Below are positions 27,266 through 37,366 of a stretch of DNA of 64,000 bases, piece after piece. Below the pieces are notes generated by a model. It searched no databases. It worked only from the letters and a program-made list of their open reading frames with translations, and was not told the origin of the DNA. Both the position numbers and the translations under genes were made by a program. Where the stretch lies: NCBI RefSeq assembly GCF_002954615.1, contig NZ_MSCJ01000003.1:434001-498000 (forward strand), written 5' to 3'. This DNA is from Photobacterium angustum. GTDB lineage: Bacteria > Pseudomonadota > Gammaproteobacteria > Enterobacterales > Vibrionaceae. Each line of letters opens with the position of its first letter. Within the stretch, counting starts at the first letter, position 1.

Positions 27266-28645
27266 TTATGAATATTGGATAACAGCCATCACGAGTACGA
27301 CAACCATACTGCTTAACATAGGCACAGATGTCCGTTTAACGACATCGATAGGCGTTAAGTCAGACATACCTGCAACGGTAATAATAACGCCAGCCACAGG
27401 TGACATGGTTCGACCGATACCAGCTGCAAATAAAATTGGAAGTAATGGTAATAGAGGGTTTACGCCAAAGTTTGTGGCAATTTGCGGAACGATTGGAATA
27501 AATGCCATTACTGGTGCGTTGCCTGAACCCGTTATAAAAGCGGTTAATAAAATAAAACCAGAGAAGACAATCACAATACCTGCAGGACCAAGATCAAAAG
27601 ACTTAGCATTGCTAATTAGGGCGCTAATTGCGCCAATGTTGGTTAAACCTGCAGAGAAATATTCAGCTGCGATCATTAACGTTAGCACGCTCGCAAAGAT
27701 CATACCTGTCCCTTTCAACCAAGCTTCAAAGTTATTGAAAGCACGTTGAACCGAACGGAAACGAATCGCTTCAATGAGAACACAAATTGTAATTGTCGAC
27801 ATCATTGCGATTGGAATCGTCATCGTTATTGATTCCATCACCATACTTGAAAAGCCGAATAAAAATACGAAAGGTAATACGGGGAGTAATGCGTAAAAGC
27901 CCGGTACCACATCGGTATTATCGTGTTCTTGTTCTAGTTTCTCGAGGTATTTACCACGATCATCTGCGGGGTTATAGCCATCCTTTCGATCACAGTATCG
28001 CTGCCAAACAATATTTACAACAGGGATAATAAGTAATAGTAACGCTTGGAAAATGGTTTGGTGGTGTACGACAAAATCCATAATTTCTACATTAATGGTG
28101 TTGGCACCAATGACGGCATTAATTTGTCCTGGGCCGTACTCCCATGCAGTTGGAATAACGATGGTCGCAACCGCTGTTTTAGCACTGACACCCGCGTTTC
28201 GTAATACAGGGTATAAAGTACCCATTAGTAGTAAAGATAGCGATGTTGCACCTGTAATAAAGACATACATGATAGAGACAAATAGCAACACAAGGATCAA
28301 TAAGATGTATGGGTTTTTTACAGCCATCACTGGGCGAGATGTTGCTTTTACTAGGGCTTGAGATGCGCCAATGTGGTTTAAATAGGTTGAAACACCCGCG
28401 ATAGAAACGAGTGTTAAACCGACTTTACCTAGTCGAGTGTTGGTTATTTCAGTAAACTTTTGCCATAAATCGAAGAATAGAGCACCTTGTGTTTGACCGT
28501 CAGGAAGAACAGGGTTGATGCCTGAAAGGGAAGCATAAGCTAGAAGGAATAAACCTGCGGTGATTAATGTTGCTTGAGGGTTAAACTTTTTTAGCATTGA
28601 ATAGGCAACAAGCCCAACAATTGCAATCGTAAATATATATTCCAT
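27266..28645 (-). CDS. dcuC: Anaerobic C4-dicarboxylate carrier, DcuC family
   Basis: 459-residue inner-membrane transporter with about 12 helices. DcuC-type segments include FITGATSLSLLLMGTLYPVLRNAGVSAKTA, a PTAWEYGPGQINAVIGANTI block, a second half with FITGSGNAPVMAFIPIVPQIA, and AAGIGRTMSPVAGVIITVAGM near the C-terminus. In enteric bacteria it exports succinate during fermentation and exchanges C4-dicarboxylates. A candidate FNR site lies about 60 bp upstream. Single gene, convergent with rbsR. Confidence 0.9.
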   Translation of the reverse strand: MEYIFTIAIVGLVAYSMLKKFNPQATLITAGLFLLAYASLSGINPVLPDGQTQGALFFDLWQKFTEITNTRLGKVGLTLVSIAGVSTYLNHIGASQALVKATSRPVMAVKNPYILLILVLLFVSIMYVFITGATSLSLLLMGTLYPVLRNAGVSAKTAVATIVIPTAWEYGPGQINAVIGANTINVEIMDFVVHHQTIFQALLLLIIPVVNIVWQRYCDRKDGYNPADDRGKYLEKLEQEHDNTDVVPGFYALLPVLPFVFLFGFSSMVMESITMTIPIAMMSTITICVLIEAIRFRSVQRAFNNFEAWLKGTGMIFASVLTLMIAAEYFSAGLTNIGAISALISNAKSFDLGPAGIVIVFSGFILLTAFITGSGNAPVMAFIPIVPQIATNFGVNPLLPLLPILFAAGIGRTMSPVAGVIITVAGMSDLTPIDVVKRTSVPMLSSMVVVLVMAVIQYS

Positions 28646-28704
28646 TTTAATCTCATTGTCCGATGATAAACAGGAATATTATTGATACCTGAATGGAATA
28701 AATA

Positions 28705-28718
28705 TTGATCGTGAATAA
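28705..28718. promoter_or_regulatory. Candidate FNR site upstream of dcuC
   Basis: Read on the minus strand, TTATT-CACG-ATCAA matches the FNR consensus TTGAT-N4-ATCAA at 8 of 10 positions, about 60 bp before the dcuC start. It fits anaerobic induction. Confidence 0.35.
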
Positions 28719-28838
28719 TTAATGCTTATATCTATTACTATGCGTTATTAAAAATGGAATGATCATCACTAATCTTGTAAAAGCAGAGTATGAGATTAGA
28801 TAATCTTTTGTTTTAAAAAATTATTCTGATGATTTTTA

Positions 28839-29399
28839 TTAGGTAACTTTGAACTTTTCTATATGACTAAGGTGTAGGTGATGCTGTCTAATTATTTTTT
28901 GATCTTGCTCTAAAAAATACATTGTAGTCTTTAATATGGCAAGCCATAGCAACAGTACTATCAGTGATGTTAAGTTAACTGAATATAAAGATTTAATATT
29001 GAATGCATTCTGATATAAATACAATACGGAAAGAAATCCAATAGCAATAAGAGAAATATCTTTATAAGTACTTAATATTTTATAAGAGTTGTCATTACGA
29101 AACTTATGGCTAAGTAATTCTTCGTCAATGGTTGTGGATAATAAGTGATATATTTTTGTTAGCGCAATGTATAGTTGCTGGTTATCAATATGCCTTAAAG
29201 ATTGTTGCTCAATTTCATCTATTAAATCTATAGCAAAATTTATAGGTATATAATTTTCATTTACTTTCTTGATCAAGATTTGAAACTTACACACTAACTC
29301 TTTTTCTTCTGAGTATTCTTTTTTTGGGGGGATTTTCAATTGACAAAAAATATCTTCTATTTCAGTAAGTGTTTTAGAAGGAATGTTTATCATCAACAT
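28839..29399 (-). CDS. Small two-helix membrane protein, unknown
   Basis: 186 residues. An N-terminal, charged, helical cytosolic part (about 1-110) is followed by two transmembrane helices (about 113-131 and 142-162) and a short His-rich tail. No signal peptide and no recognised family. It is AT-rich with isoleucine-heavy composition. It lies between dcuC and the HAAAP transporter, all on the minus strand, with 75 bp to the transporter upstream, so cotranscription with it is possible. Confidence 0.6.
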   Translation of the reverse strand: MLMINIPSKTLTEIEDIFCQLKIPPKKEYSEEKELVCKFQILIKKVNENYIPINFAIDLIDEIEQQSLRHIDNQQLYIALTKIYHLLSTTIDEELLSHKFRNDNSYKILSTYKDISLIAIGFLSVLYLYQNAFNIKSLYSVNLTSLIVLLLWLAILKTTMYFLEQDQKIIRQHHLHLSHIEKFKVT

Positions 29400-29474
29400 A
29401 ACGTTTACCTGTCGTACTATGTGAAAGTGATAGCTGTATTCAATATAATTGTTTACTTGAATACAGCTATTTTA

Positions 29475-30797
29475 TTAAATAAATGCTAAGAGTGGAGAAA
29501 TACAAAGTAAAATACCTGTAATGATAATCAAGTTTGTTGATAATCCTTTGTACTTGTGGAGGTGAGGAACTTTATATACAAGATAAGCAGGAATTAGACA
29601 CCCTACAATACCAAAGATAGGCGAACAAATTGAAGTAAAAGATAAAATCGGCAAGTTTAACGCAACGGCTCCCCATGCGATTAAAATAGTAAATAAGATC
29701 GTTAATTTACTTACTAATTGTTTGTTTATATTTTCTCGCTTATATTTTCGTTCAAGAATATTCATTGCCATACCGCTACATGCTTCTTTGAATGCGAGGA
29801 AAACACCAAAAAAAGAGGTCACAACAGCAAAAATATTAATGATTACACCTACAGCTGTTGCCCAACTACCAGGGAAAAAGTGTGCAATCATGGCCAACGC
29901 AGAGATGTTCTCTTGTTTTGCATGCATTGCTTCATCTTGGCTAATTGCAAAAGTAAACGAAAGAGCAAAGAAAAAAACAGAAATGAAGAGTACGGTAAAT
30001 GCAATTTTCATTGCTCTCGAAGCCTTATAGCGCGCAACTTCGATGGATTTTTCATGCGAACGATACGAGATAACCATTGGACTCAATGATTGAATAAATA
30101 GAATAGAGGTTAATGTAAAAGGCAGTGTAATAATGGCATTTTTGATTAAAGGTTGCCAATTTCCAACTTCAGGCACATTAGCAAAGTCCCATTCAGGGAT
30201 CATTAATATCCCCATTATCGCAACTAAACTAATTACTGTAACCGCCATTACACCAGATATTTTAAAAAGAATTTTTTCACTTTTTGAACCAATAAAACAT
30301 AACAAGCAAATAAGTCCTAAGCCATAAAATACATTATGATTTAAATGATGTTCTGTTATCCCAAAAGAGTGTAAATATGAGGCGCTGTCATTAGTTACGG
30401 ATAATGCATAAACTAATACCCAAATAACAAGCATAAGGAAATAAAGCGCACCAAGACATATTCCCCAGTTTTTTCCTAAATATCCAGAAATAACACCTGG
30501 GTAATCTGTACATTCTTTTGATTCAGCTAACGTATTAATAAATAACTTTTGAAATAAATACATTGCAGGGTAACCAATAACAGACGATAGTAAAAATACC
30601 CACAGCCCCATTACTCCTACTTGTACTGGAAGAAATACAATTCCTGCACCAATTGCCATTCCAATACTCATTACAATCCATCCAATATCTACATTATCGA
30701 ATTTGATTGCTTCCTTCCATTCCTCTTTTGTCATGTTTGCTTTTTGGTGTAATGGAGTATTTATATCATTGGGTAGGGGAAAAGTATTAACTATCAT
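29475..30797 (-). CDS. yhjV: HAAAP-family amino acid transporter, YhjV-like
   Basis: 440-residue inner-membrane protein with 11 predicted helices, of the hydroxy/aromatic amino acid permease family (SdaC, TdcC, YhjV). Closest by recollection to E. coli YhjV, with blocks KFDNVDIGWIVMSIGMAIGAG, GYPAMYLFQKLFINTLAES, NAIITLPFTLTSILFIQSLSPMVISYRS and SFTSICSPIFG all shared. It probably imports serine or a related amino acid with protons or sodium. AGGA is at good spacing from the ATG. Substrate remains to be assigned. Confidence 0.88.
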   Translation of the reverse strand: MIVNTFPLPNDINTPLHQKANMTKEEWKEAIKFDNVDIGWIVMSIGMAIGAGIVFLPVQVGVMGLWVFLLSSVIGYPAMYLFQKLFINTLAESKECTDYPGVISGYLGKNWGICLGALYFLMLVIWVLVYALSVTNDSASYLHSFGITEHHLNHNVFYGLGLICLLCFIGSKSEKILFKISGVMAVTVISLVAIMGILMIPEWDFANVPEVGNWQPLIKNAIITLPFTLTSILFIQSLSPMVISYRSHEKSIEVARYKASRAMKIAFTVLFISVFFFALSFTFAISQDEAMHAKQENISALAMIAHFFPGSWATAVGVIINIFAVVTSFFGVFLAFKEACSGMAMNILERKYKRENINKQLVSKLTILFTILIAWGAVALNLPILSFTSICSPIFGIVGCLIPAYLVYKVPHLHKYKGLSTNLIIITGILLCISPLLAFI

Positions 30798-31147
30798 TGC
30801 AATATCCTGTTATTAATTTTATGGATTATTCCCCGATATTATTAATGTTTTTTAAATTATATTTTTTGCTTATTGGTTAGGGTGTAAGTCATATCACATA
30901 AAAAACTCGGCCATATATTACAAATGTGATTAACATATTAAAAACATAAAATATAACATTTCATATATAAAATGTTATTTTTATATTATAACTTTATATA
31001 CTTTTAGAAGTGAGACTAAATTCAAAGCAACTAAAAGTAATCTATGTAATAAGAGCTTGTGTTCATATTGTATATAATCAATTGTACATTGTTCGATTGT
31101 GTCGTATAGTACATCAAAAGAGAGCTATGCAATGACACGAGGTGTGT
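30798..31147. other. AT-rich divergent promoter region
   Basis: 350 bp between the minus-strand transporter and the plus-strand MFS/acyltransferase gene. No ORF or strong dyad seen. Confidence 0.5.
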
Positions 31148-33007
31148 ATGAGTCAATTATCTTTATTAAAAAAGCAATCCTTTCTGCCTTACTTTATTAC
31201 GCAGGCACTGGGTGCTTTCAATGATAATCTATTCAAAAATTTTCTATTACTCGTGATCGTATTTTCATCACTGTACAACCAAGCTGAAAGTGCAATGCTG
31301 GTGAATCTTGCCGCTGGTTTGTTCATTTTACCTTTCTTTCTTTTTGCACCGTTAGGTGGGCAGTTAGCGGATAAATATGAAAAATCACGATTAATTAAGA
31401 CGCTAAAACTGATCGAAGTAGGCGTAATGGCATTAGGTGCATGGGCGATACAAATGCACTCGATCCCTTTACTTTTGGGTTTATTATTTTTGATGGGGGC
31501 GCAATCTGCCTTTTTCGGACCCGTAAAGTTTGCATTGATGCCGCAACACTTAAAACAAAAAGAGTTGCTTGCTGGTAATGCATTGGTTGAGATGGGGACG
31601 TTTCTTGCGATCCTTGGTGGTACTTTATGCGCAGGTTTTATTTTTCATACTGAAGACAGTGCATTTACAGCCTCTGTTTGCGTTGTTGTATTATCTCTTC
31701 TTGGTTTTGTCAGTAGTCTTTTTATTCCAAAAGCATTACCGAATAACGCTGAATTAACCATTAATTGGAATCCAATTAAGCAGGTTGTAAAAACAATACG
31801 TATTACTAAACAAAACCGCACCGTCTTTTTATCTATTTTAGCCATTAGTTGGTTCTGGTTTGTGGGGGCGACTTATTTAACTCAACTTCCACATTTTGCT
31901 AAAACACTTATTAGTGATGATCCTCAATATGTCACAATGCTACTGACCATTTTTTCAGTTGGTATTGCGCTAGGGGCAATCATTTGTGAGAAGTTATCTG
32001 GCGATAAGATTGAATTAGGTATTCTTCCGCTTGGGGCTTTAGGTATGAGTGTGTTTGGCTTTGATCTGTATTTCTCAAGCCAGAATATTATCACCTCAAA
32101 TTCAATGACTATGGTTGATTTTACGCTTAACAATTATCGTTTACTGCTTGATTTAATGTTACTTAGCGCATCAGGAAGTATCTTTGTTGTACCGTTAAAT
32201 GCGTTAATTCAACAACGAAGTGAAAAAGAGCACCGTGCTCAAGTGATTGCTGGTAATAATGTTCTTAATGCATTGTTTATGGTTGGTAGTGCGTTATTCT
32301 CAATTGTGATGTTAACAGTCGTTCATTTATCAGTTCTTGAGCTGTTTCTTTCTATCGCGTTACTTAATGTGATTGTATCTATTTACGTATTTAGTCAAGT
32401 TCAAGAATTTTTAATACGTTTTATCGTTTGGATTATCTCCCGCGTTCTCTATCGAGCGAAATCAACGGGGCTTGATAATATTCCTGAAACGGGACCTGCT
32501 GTTTTAGTGTGTAATCATGTTAGCTTTGTTGATGCCATCTTAGTGGGGGCAGCTAGTCGTCGACCTGTTCGTTTTGTTATGGATAAAAATATCGCGAATT
32601 TACCTGTGATGAAATATTTCTTTAAATGGGCGAAAACGATCCCTATTTGTTCTCCAAAAGTATCAACTGAAATTTATAAACAAGCTTTTGATCAAATTGA
32701 TAAAGAGCTTTCATCTGGCGAAATTATTTGTATCTTTCCCGAGGGGAAAATTACACGAACAGGCGAACTTAATGAGTTTAAACGAGGCATAGAACATATT
32801 GTAAAACGTAACCCTGTCCCTGTTGTTCCTATGGGATTGAAAGGGGTATGGGGTTCTATATTTAGTCGTAGTGGTCGATTTACTATTATGCGCGCAATAA
32901 AACGTTTTCGCTCTGAGCTTGAGGTTGTTGCTTCTACACCGATACCGGCAGAACAGATTTCAGCCGAAAAATTAGAAAAAGTGGTTTATCAATTAGTTAA
33001 TAATTAG
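31148..33007 (+). CDS. MFS transporter fused to PlsC-type acyltransferase
   Basis: 619 residues from the ATG at 31148 (GAGG five bases upstream; the in-frame GTG at 31142 overlaps it). Residues 1-420 form an LplT-like MFS domain with FITQALGAFNDNLFKNF at the start. Residues about 430-615 form a PlsC/LPLAT domain with NHVSFVD (His457, Asp462) and IFPEGKITRTGELNEFKRG. It would flip lysophospholipids across the inner membrane and reacylate them, the job shared by LplT and Aas in E. coli, but the Aas acyl-ACP synthetase domain is absent. Monocistronic. Confidence 0.88.
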   Translation: MSQLSLLKKQSFLPYFITQALGAFNDNLFKNFLLLVIVFSSLYNQAESAMLVNLAAGLFILPFFLFAPLGGQLADKYEKSRLIKTLKLIEVGVMALGAWAIQMHSIPLLLGLLFLMGAQSAFFGPVKFALMPQHLKQKELLAGNALVEMGTFLAILGGTLCAGFIFHTEDSAFTASVCVVVLSLLGFVSSLFIPKALPNNAELTINWNPIKQVVKTIRITKQNRTVFLSILAISWFWFVGATYLTQLPHFAKTLISDDPQYVTMLLTIFSVGIALGAIICEKLSGDKIELGILPLGALGMSVFGFDLYFSSQNIITSNSMTMVDFTLNNYRLLLDLMLLSASGSIFVVPLNALIQQRSEKEHRAQVIAGNNVLNALFMVGSALFSIVMLTVVHLSVLELFLSIALLNVIVSIYVFSQVQEFLIRFIVWIISRVLYRAKSTGLDNIPETGPAVLVCNHVSFVDAILVGAASRRPVRFVMDKNIANLPVMKYFFKWAKTIPICSPKVSTEIYKQAFDQIDKELSSGEIICIFPEGKITRTGELNEFKRGIEHIVKRNPVPVVPMGLKGVWGSIFSRSGRFTIMRAIKRFRSELEVVASTPIPAEQISAEKLEKVVYQLVNN

Positions 33008-33095
33008 TATTAGCCGAGTCGGAATATCACAATTAATGCATTTGTGAGTGAGAGCTTTATCGACGTTGCCCATTTTATCTTTCTGATCTAACGAG

Positions 33096-33135
33096 TAAAA
33101 AACTCTTCCTATCTTCAATGAGGTTAGGAAGAGTT
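33096..33135 (-). terminator. Intrinsic terminator of the LysR gene
   Basis: AACTCTTCCTA/TAGGAAGAGTT 11-bp stem; on the minus strand it is followed by a T run (complement of 33096-33101). It lies 22 bp after the stop at 33157. Confidence 0.88.
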
Positions 33136-33156
33136 ACGCGCATCATATTAACGTTT

Positions 33157-34035
33157 TTATATACCTTTGCAATAACCGCTAAATAGTTGTGAAAGGGTAT
33201 CTAATACCATTTGAATACGCGCGGTATGAATAATATCTGCGTGTGTAACCAGCCAGATCTCGTAGTTTGCATTGAAGTCCTTTTCAGGAAAGATCGGTAC
33301 GAGATTATCAATATCTGCCATAAACTTCGGTAAGAAGCCGATCCCTACGGCATTATTTATCGATGTTCTTAATAATAAACTGCTGTCAGCAAACAGTGCG
33401 ATTTTTGCCTTGTCGATAGCTAAACCAAACAGTTTATCTGGGGACTTTTCTACCATAGGGGCATGAACGATCAGATCTAAACCTGCCAACGAATCGGATG
33501 TTTTAGGATAACCATGTTGATGTAAGTATTCACTGCTTGAATAGAGCCCCATTGGTGAGGTTAAAAGCAATTTTGTGACTAATCCTGGCGTATCTGGGCG
33601 AATATTTCTGATCGCAATATCAATATTGTGTTGCGTCATATCGCGTAGCGCAGTCGTAACATCGAGCTTGATGCGAATTTCAGGCGCAGACGTTCTCAGT
33701 TGCTTAATAGCATTAATAATAAAGTCAATTGCAATAGAATCGGTAGTTGAAAGGGTGATATCGCCTTTTAACTGCTGATCGAAGCCTTTAACTTTGTTTT
33801 GTAAAGTGAGGGCTGCTTGTTCCATTTCTATCGCGGCTAAGAATGCTTGATAACCTGCTGGTGTGAATTCGTAACCTTTATTGCTTCTAATAAACAATTG
33901 GCATTTAAGTGAGTTTTCTAAAATGGCGATGCGCCTTCCAACGGTAGCTTGATCGACATATAGCTGTTGTGCAGCTTTGCGTAGTGTTTTTTCTCGTCCT
34001 AATGCGAGGAGGTATTGCGTGTCGTCCCAGTTCAT
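33157..34035 (-). CDS. LysR-family transcriptional regulator
   Basis: 292 residues, N-terminal winged helix (MNWDDTQYLLALGREKTLRKAAQQLYVDQATVGRRI) of the subgroup that begins with NWDD, and a C-terminal effector domain. It is divergent from the lipocalin-like/MFS pair at 34208-35836 (172 bp between starts), which it may regulate. Effector unknown. The ribosome site is weak. Confidence 0.9.
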   Translation of the reverse strand: MNWDDTQYLLALGREKTLRKAAQQLYVDQATVGRRIAILENSLKCQLFIRSNKGYEFTPAGYQAFLAAIEMEQAALTLQNKVKGFDQQLKGDITLSTTDSIAIDFIINAIKQLRTSAPEIRIKLDVTTALRDMTQHNIDIAIRNIRPDTPGLVTKLLLTSPMGLYSSSEYLHQHGYPKTSDSLAGLDLIVHAPMVEKSPDKLFGLAIDKAKIALFADSSLLLRTSINNAVGIGFLPKFMADIDNLVPIFPEKDFNANYEIWLVTHADIIHTARIQMVLDTLSQLFSGYCKGI

Positions 34036-34207
34036 AGTGTGCTGCAGATTTGTTGGTATATAGAGAGATTATCGCAGCATTTTTAAACCTCTACTTCATT
34101 TATTATTTTCTTGGTCAAACAAAACTGCTTAATAAAATCAATGAGCTCAGATAAATGCTCACTTTATTTTGTTTTGCGGTTATTTATTTTTTGTATTCGA
34201 GGTTTGG

Positions 34208-34609
34208 ATGAAAAGTATTATTGGTGCATGGGATTTATTGTCTTTTAAACACACAGTAATAGAGACAGGTGTTGAGTCCGATATTATGGGGGATACACCT
34301 TGTGGGCGGATTATTTTTACCAGTGATGGCTTTGTTAGTGTGTTTATTTCAAAACAAGGTCGGGAAGATTTTAATAAAGATAATGAAAAGCTCTATAAAA
34401 CCATGATGGCGTATATGGGGAAATACACGTTAGATGGTGATAAGTGCAACTTTTATATTGATAGAACATGGGACCCTGATTGGATGGATTTGACACTTCA
34501 GCGTCAAATTGCTTTCGAGGGTGATATATTAGTTATTACTACGCTGCCACAAATTGGAATTGATGGAAAACTAAGTACAGCAAAATTAACGTGGAAGAAA
34601 AGTGAATAA
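34208..34609 (+). CDS. Lipocalin-like domain protein
   Basis: 133 residues from the ATG at 34208 with GAGG six bases upstream (the frame opens at 34169 but that part is not family-like). GAWDLLSFK near the N-terminus, GRIIFTSDGFVSVFIS, MGKYTLDGDKCNFYID and a C-terminal beta strand fit the Lipocalin_5 type of cytosolic single-domain barrel. Such proteins are often found next to drug or polyketide genes, and this one is 36 bp upstream of an MFS efflux gene, so they are probably cotranscribed. Ligand unknown. Confidence 0.75.
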   Translation: MKSIIGAWDLLSFKHTVIETGVESDIMGDTPCGRIIFTSDGFVSVFISKQGREDFNKDNEKLYKTMMAYMGKYTLDGDKCNFYIDRTWDPDWMDLTLQRQIAFEGDILVITTLPQIGIDGKLSTAKLTWKKSE

Positions 34610-34645
34610 TCAACCTAATTATTCATATTAAGAGTAGAAATAATA

Positions 34646-35836
34646 ATGAAAGTGTTATTGTACAATCAAAAGAAAGTTGCTTTGTTTTTAATTATATCAA
34701 TCTCATTTTTAATGGGTATTGCAATTGATATTTATGTTCCCTCGTTGCCTGAGATATCGTCTTACTATCATACGTCAATAAAATATGCTGAACTGAGTAT
34801 CTCACTATACTTATTGGGGTATGGCTTAGGGCAAATCGTGATCGGTATTTTGTCTGACACATATGGGCGTAAACGGATCTTTATATTCTCATCGTTACTC
34901 TTTTTAGTGGCAAGTGTATTATGTACAACAGTGAATAGTATGTTTGAGTTCAATTGCTTACGTTTCATTCAAGGTGTAGCTATCGCAGGGTTAGCTTCAG
35001 GGATGAGAGCAATCATTGTTGATTTGTTCTCAGGGTTAGAGCTGAAGAAAATGGCGAATTATTTTGCCTTAAGTTGGGCGCTAGGGCCGATTGTTGCACC
35101 ATTTATCGGTGCTAATTTATCCCATTACCTAGGGTGGAAAGCAAATTTCTATTTATTCGCTATCTATGTACTTGTTATTTTATTTGTGTGTACGGCACTA
35201 TTTGAAGAATCAAATAAAAGCTTAGTACCATTAAAGATAACTCATATTAAAAATAGTTTTTTTGAGATAATCTCACATAAGACATTTTTATTATTAAGTA
35301 TTGTTTATGGTCTAAGTTATAGCTCTGTTTTGATTTTTAATACGGCTGGCCCTTATTTGCTAGAAGTCACTATGAAATACACGATATTAGAATATGGCTA
35401 TATAGCGATGTTGCTAGGATGTGGTTATTTTATAGGTACTATTATAAACCGTATGTTAATTGTTCACTATAATAATGAAAATATTCTCAAGTTAGGAGTA
35501 ACGCTAGTAATTATTACCGCATTGGTAATGTTAGTGATGGTGAATTTTTATCATAATCTTTATGTGATCATTATACCGTTACTACTGATGTTTTTATTTG
35601 TCGGTTTGATTGTGCCAAATGCGATCGCAATTACCATGACTATTTTTCCTGAAAAGGCAGGGTTTGCGACCTCATTATGTGGCACGATTGTCGGTATTAT
35701 CGTGTTTGCTGTGACATCGCTCATTAGTGGTATCAATATGTCATCGGTGACATTAGCCTTTAGTTATGTAGCTGTATTTATGCTGGTTTACGAACTAAAA
35801 GTGTGGGTATTTACTAACAGAAAGCCTGAAATTTAA
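34646..35836 (+). CDS. Bcr/CflA-type MFS drug efflux transporter
   Basis: 396-residue, 12-helix inner-membrane transporter. The Bcr/CflA signature is the D-x-Y-x-P-S-L-P motif in helix 1 (AIDIYVPSLPEI), followed by the MFS motif A GILSDTYGRKRIF and a motif near 110 with RFIQGVAIAG. It would export a drug or small metabolite with proton antiport. It follows the lipocalin-like gene and is divergent from a LysR gene, a common arrangement for inducible efflux. Confidence 0.88.
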   Translation: MKVLLYNQKKVALFLIISISFLMGIAIDIYVPSLPEISSYYHTSIKYAELSISLYLLGYGLGQIVIGILSDTYGRKRIFIFSSLLFLVASVLCTTVNSMFEFNCLRFIQGVAIAGLASGMRAIIVDLFSGLELKKMANYFALSWALGPIVAPFIGANLSHYLGWKANFYLFAIYVLVILFVCTALFEESNKSLVPLKITHIKNSFFEIISHKTFLLLSIVYGLSYSSVLIFNTAGPYLLEVTMKYTILEYGYIAMLLGCGYFIGTIINRMLIVHYNNENILKLGVTLVIITALVMLVMVNFYHNLYVIIIPLLLMFLFVGLIVPNAIAITMTIFPEKAGFATSLCGTIVGIIVFAVTSLISGINMSSVTLAFSYVAVFMLVYELKVWVFTNRKPEI

Positions 35837-36251
35837 GAGAAAATTGATGTTATATGTGGGATGGAAATTTTTTAAATAGATTCTTTATTGAAAAGTAAAT
35901 ATCGTTTTTATCTTATCATTAAGCTGATGAGCATCTCGTATAACGTTGAAATAACAAAAAGGTCACACAGTTATGATCTACGTGGGTGGCGTAAGTGTTA
36001 TGAGATGAAATAACGATAAAATCAATAGCGAGCTTTCGCTGTTGATTTTATTTTTAGTAGATTAAAGATTATAAATACTCGTAAATTGTAAAATATGTAA
36101 AAATGTGAAATTAACAGTGGTTTTGAAATGTTCTCTTAATAACCTTTAATAAAATGTGGTCTTAATCAAATTTAAAAACTTCACAATAGCGTAATTTCTC
36201 GCTCGCATTCGGTCTTTGAGTGTCTATTGCTTATATGGATATGCGAGTATC
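35837..36251. other. Intergenic region upstream of torYZ
   Basis: 415 bp containing the terminator at 36016-36056 and probably the torYZ promoter. No gene seen. Confidence 0.5.
36016..36056 (+). terminator. Intrinsic terminator downstream of the MFS gene
   Basis: ATAAAATCAA/TTGATTTTAT outer stem with an AGCGA/TCGCT inner stem, followed by a T run. It lies 180 bp after the stop. Confidence 0.75.
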
Positions 36252-37346
36252 ATGAAACTAAATAAAACAACCCTTGCCATAATTGTGGCATCTAGCATCG
36301 GTATTGGCTGGCTGACGCTAGGGGGAACACAAGTCATCCTTGATAAAACATCTAGCACTGAGTTCTGCCTTTCTTGCCATTCAATGGAAACCCCATATAA
36401 AGAGTATTTAGGCTCTGTTCACTTTAGTAATGCGAAAGGGATCCGAGCTGAGTGTTCTGATTGCCATATTCCACAAGAACCAATCGAATATTTATGGACA
36501 AAGATCCGCGCGACCAAAGACGTTTATCATGAGTTTGTGACCGGTAAGATTGATACTGACGAGAAGTACGAGCAGCACCGTGAAGCAATGGCGGAAACCG
36601 TGTGGGAACAAATGCGCGCTAATGATTCTGCGACTTGTCGTAGCTGTCATGATGAAGATGCAATGGAAACTTATGATCAGTCGGAAGATGCACAGAAAAT
36701 GCACTTATATGCAGAGGAAAACGATCAAACCTGTATCGATTGTCACAAAGGTGTTGCACATCTTCCACCTGAAGCCAAAATGGATTCAACCGCTCTTGAT
36801 CATCTGTTAGATGAAGCGAAAACAACCCCAACAGATGCGAAAATAGTGTATCCAGTACAAACGATTGCCATGGGAGATTTAGGTTCGATTAACCCAGCGA
36901 CACCGCTAAAAAACCTTAAAGATGAAAATGGTAAGCGCCAAATAGAGCTATCGGGTTATCAGATGGAAGGTGCCGAGCAAGTACTGTATATGGGCGAAGG
37001 TCAACGAGCCATTATTGCTACCTTAACCAAAGACGGTGAGTCAGCATTAAAAGCTGGCGAATTTAAAACTGATGCTTACGGTAATCAATGGCGTCCAGTT
37101 TCTCTTGTTGCGACTATCGAAGCGCCAGTGCTTGATAGCCAACAGCGCCTTTGGGACTACGCTGAACAGCTCGATAACGTGTTCTGTTCAACCTGTCACG
37201 CTAAGATCCCTGCTAATCACTTTACTGTAAATGCATGGCCTTCAATCGCGAAAGGTATGGGCGATCGTACGTCTATTTCAGCAGAAGATCTTGAGATCTT
37301 AACGAAGTTCTTCCAGTACAACGCCAAAGATGTGGTTGGTCACTAA
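36252..37346 (+). CDS. torY: Pentaheme c-type cytochrome TorY (NapC/NirT family)
   Basis: 364 residues (the frame opens at 36216 but the membrane anchor [20 protein letters not shown] starts here). One N-terminal transmembrane helix, then four CxxCH hemes of the NapC domain (Cys39, 68, 129 and 161) and a fifth in the C-terminal TorC/TorY domain (Cys312, CSTCH). It passes electrons from menaquinol to the periplasmic reductase encoded 20 bp downstream. Length and the ending ...GMGDRTSIS...[12 protein letters not shown] resemble E. coli TorY more than the longer TorC. Confidence 0.93.
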   Translation: MKLNKTTLAIIVASSIGIGWLTLGGTQVILDKTSSTEFCLSCHSMETPYKEYLGSVHFSNAKGIRAECSDCHIPQEPIEYLWTKIRATKDVYHEFVTGKIDTDEKYEQHREAMAETVWEQMRANDSATCRSCHDEDAMETYDQSEDAQKMHLYAEENDQTCIDCHKGVAHLPPEAKMDSTALDHLLDEAKTTPTDAKIVYPVQTIAMGDLGSINPATPLKNLKDENGKRQIELSGYQMEGAEQVLYMGEGQRAIIATLTKDGESALKAGEFKTDAYGNQWRPVSLVATIEAPVLDSQQRLWDYAEQLDNVFCSTCHAKIPANHFTVNAWPSIAKGMGDRTSISAEDLEILTKFFQYNAKDVVGH

Positions 37347-37366
37347 GCATGAATAAGGAAATTACC

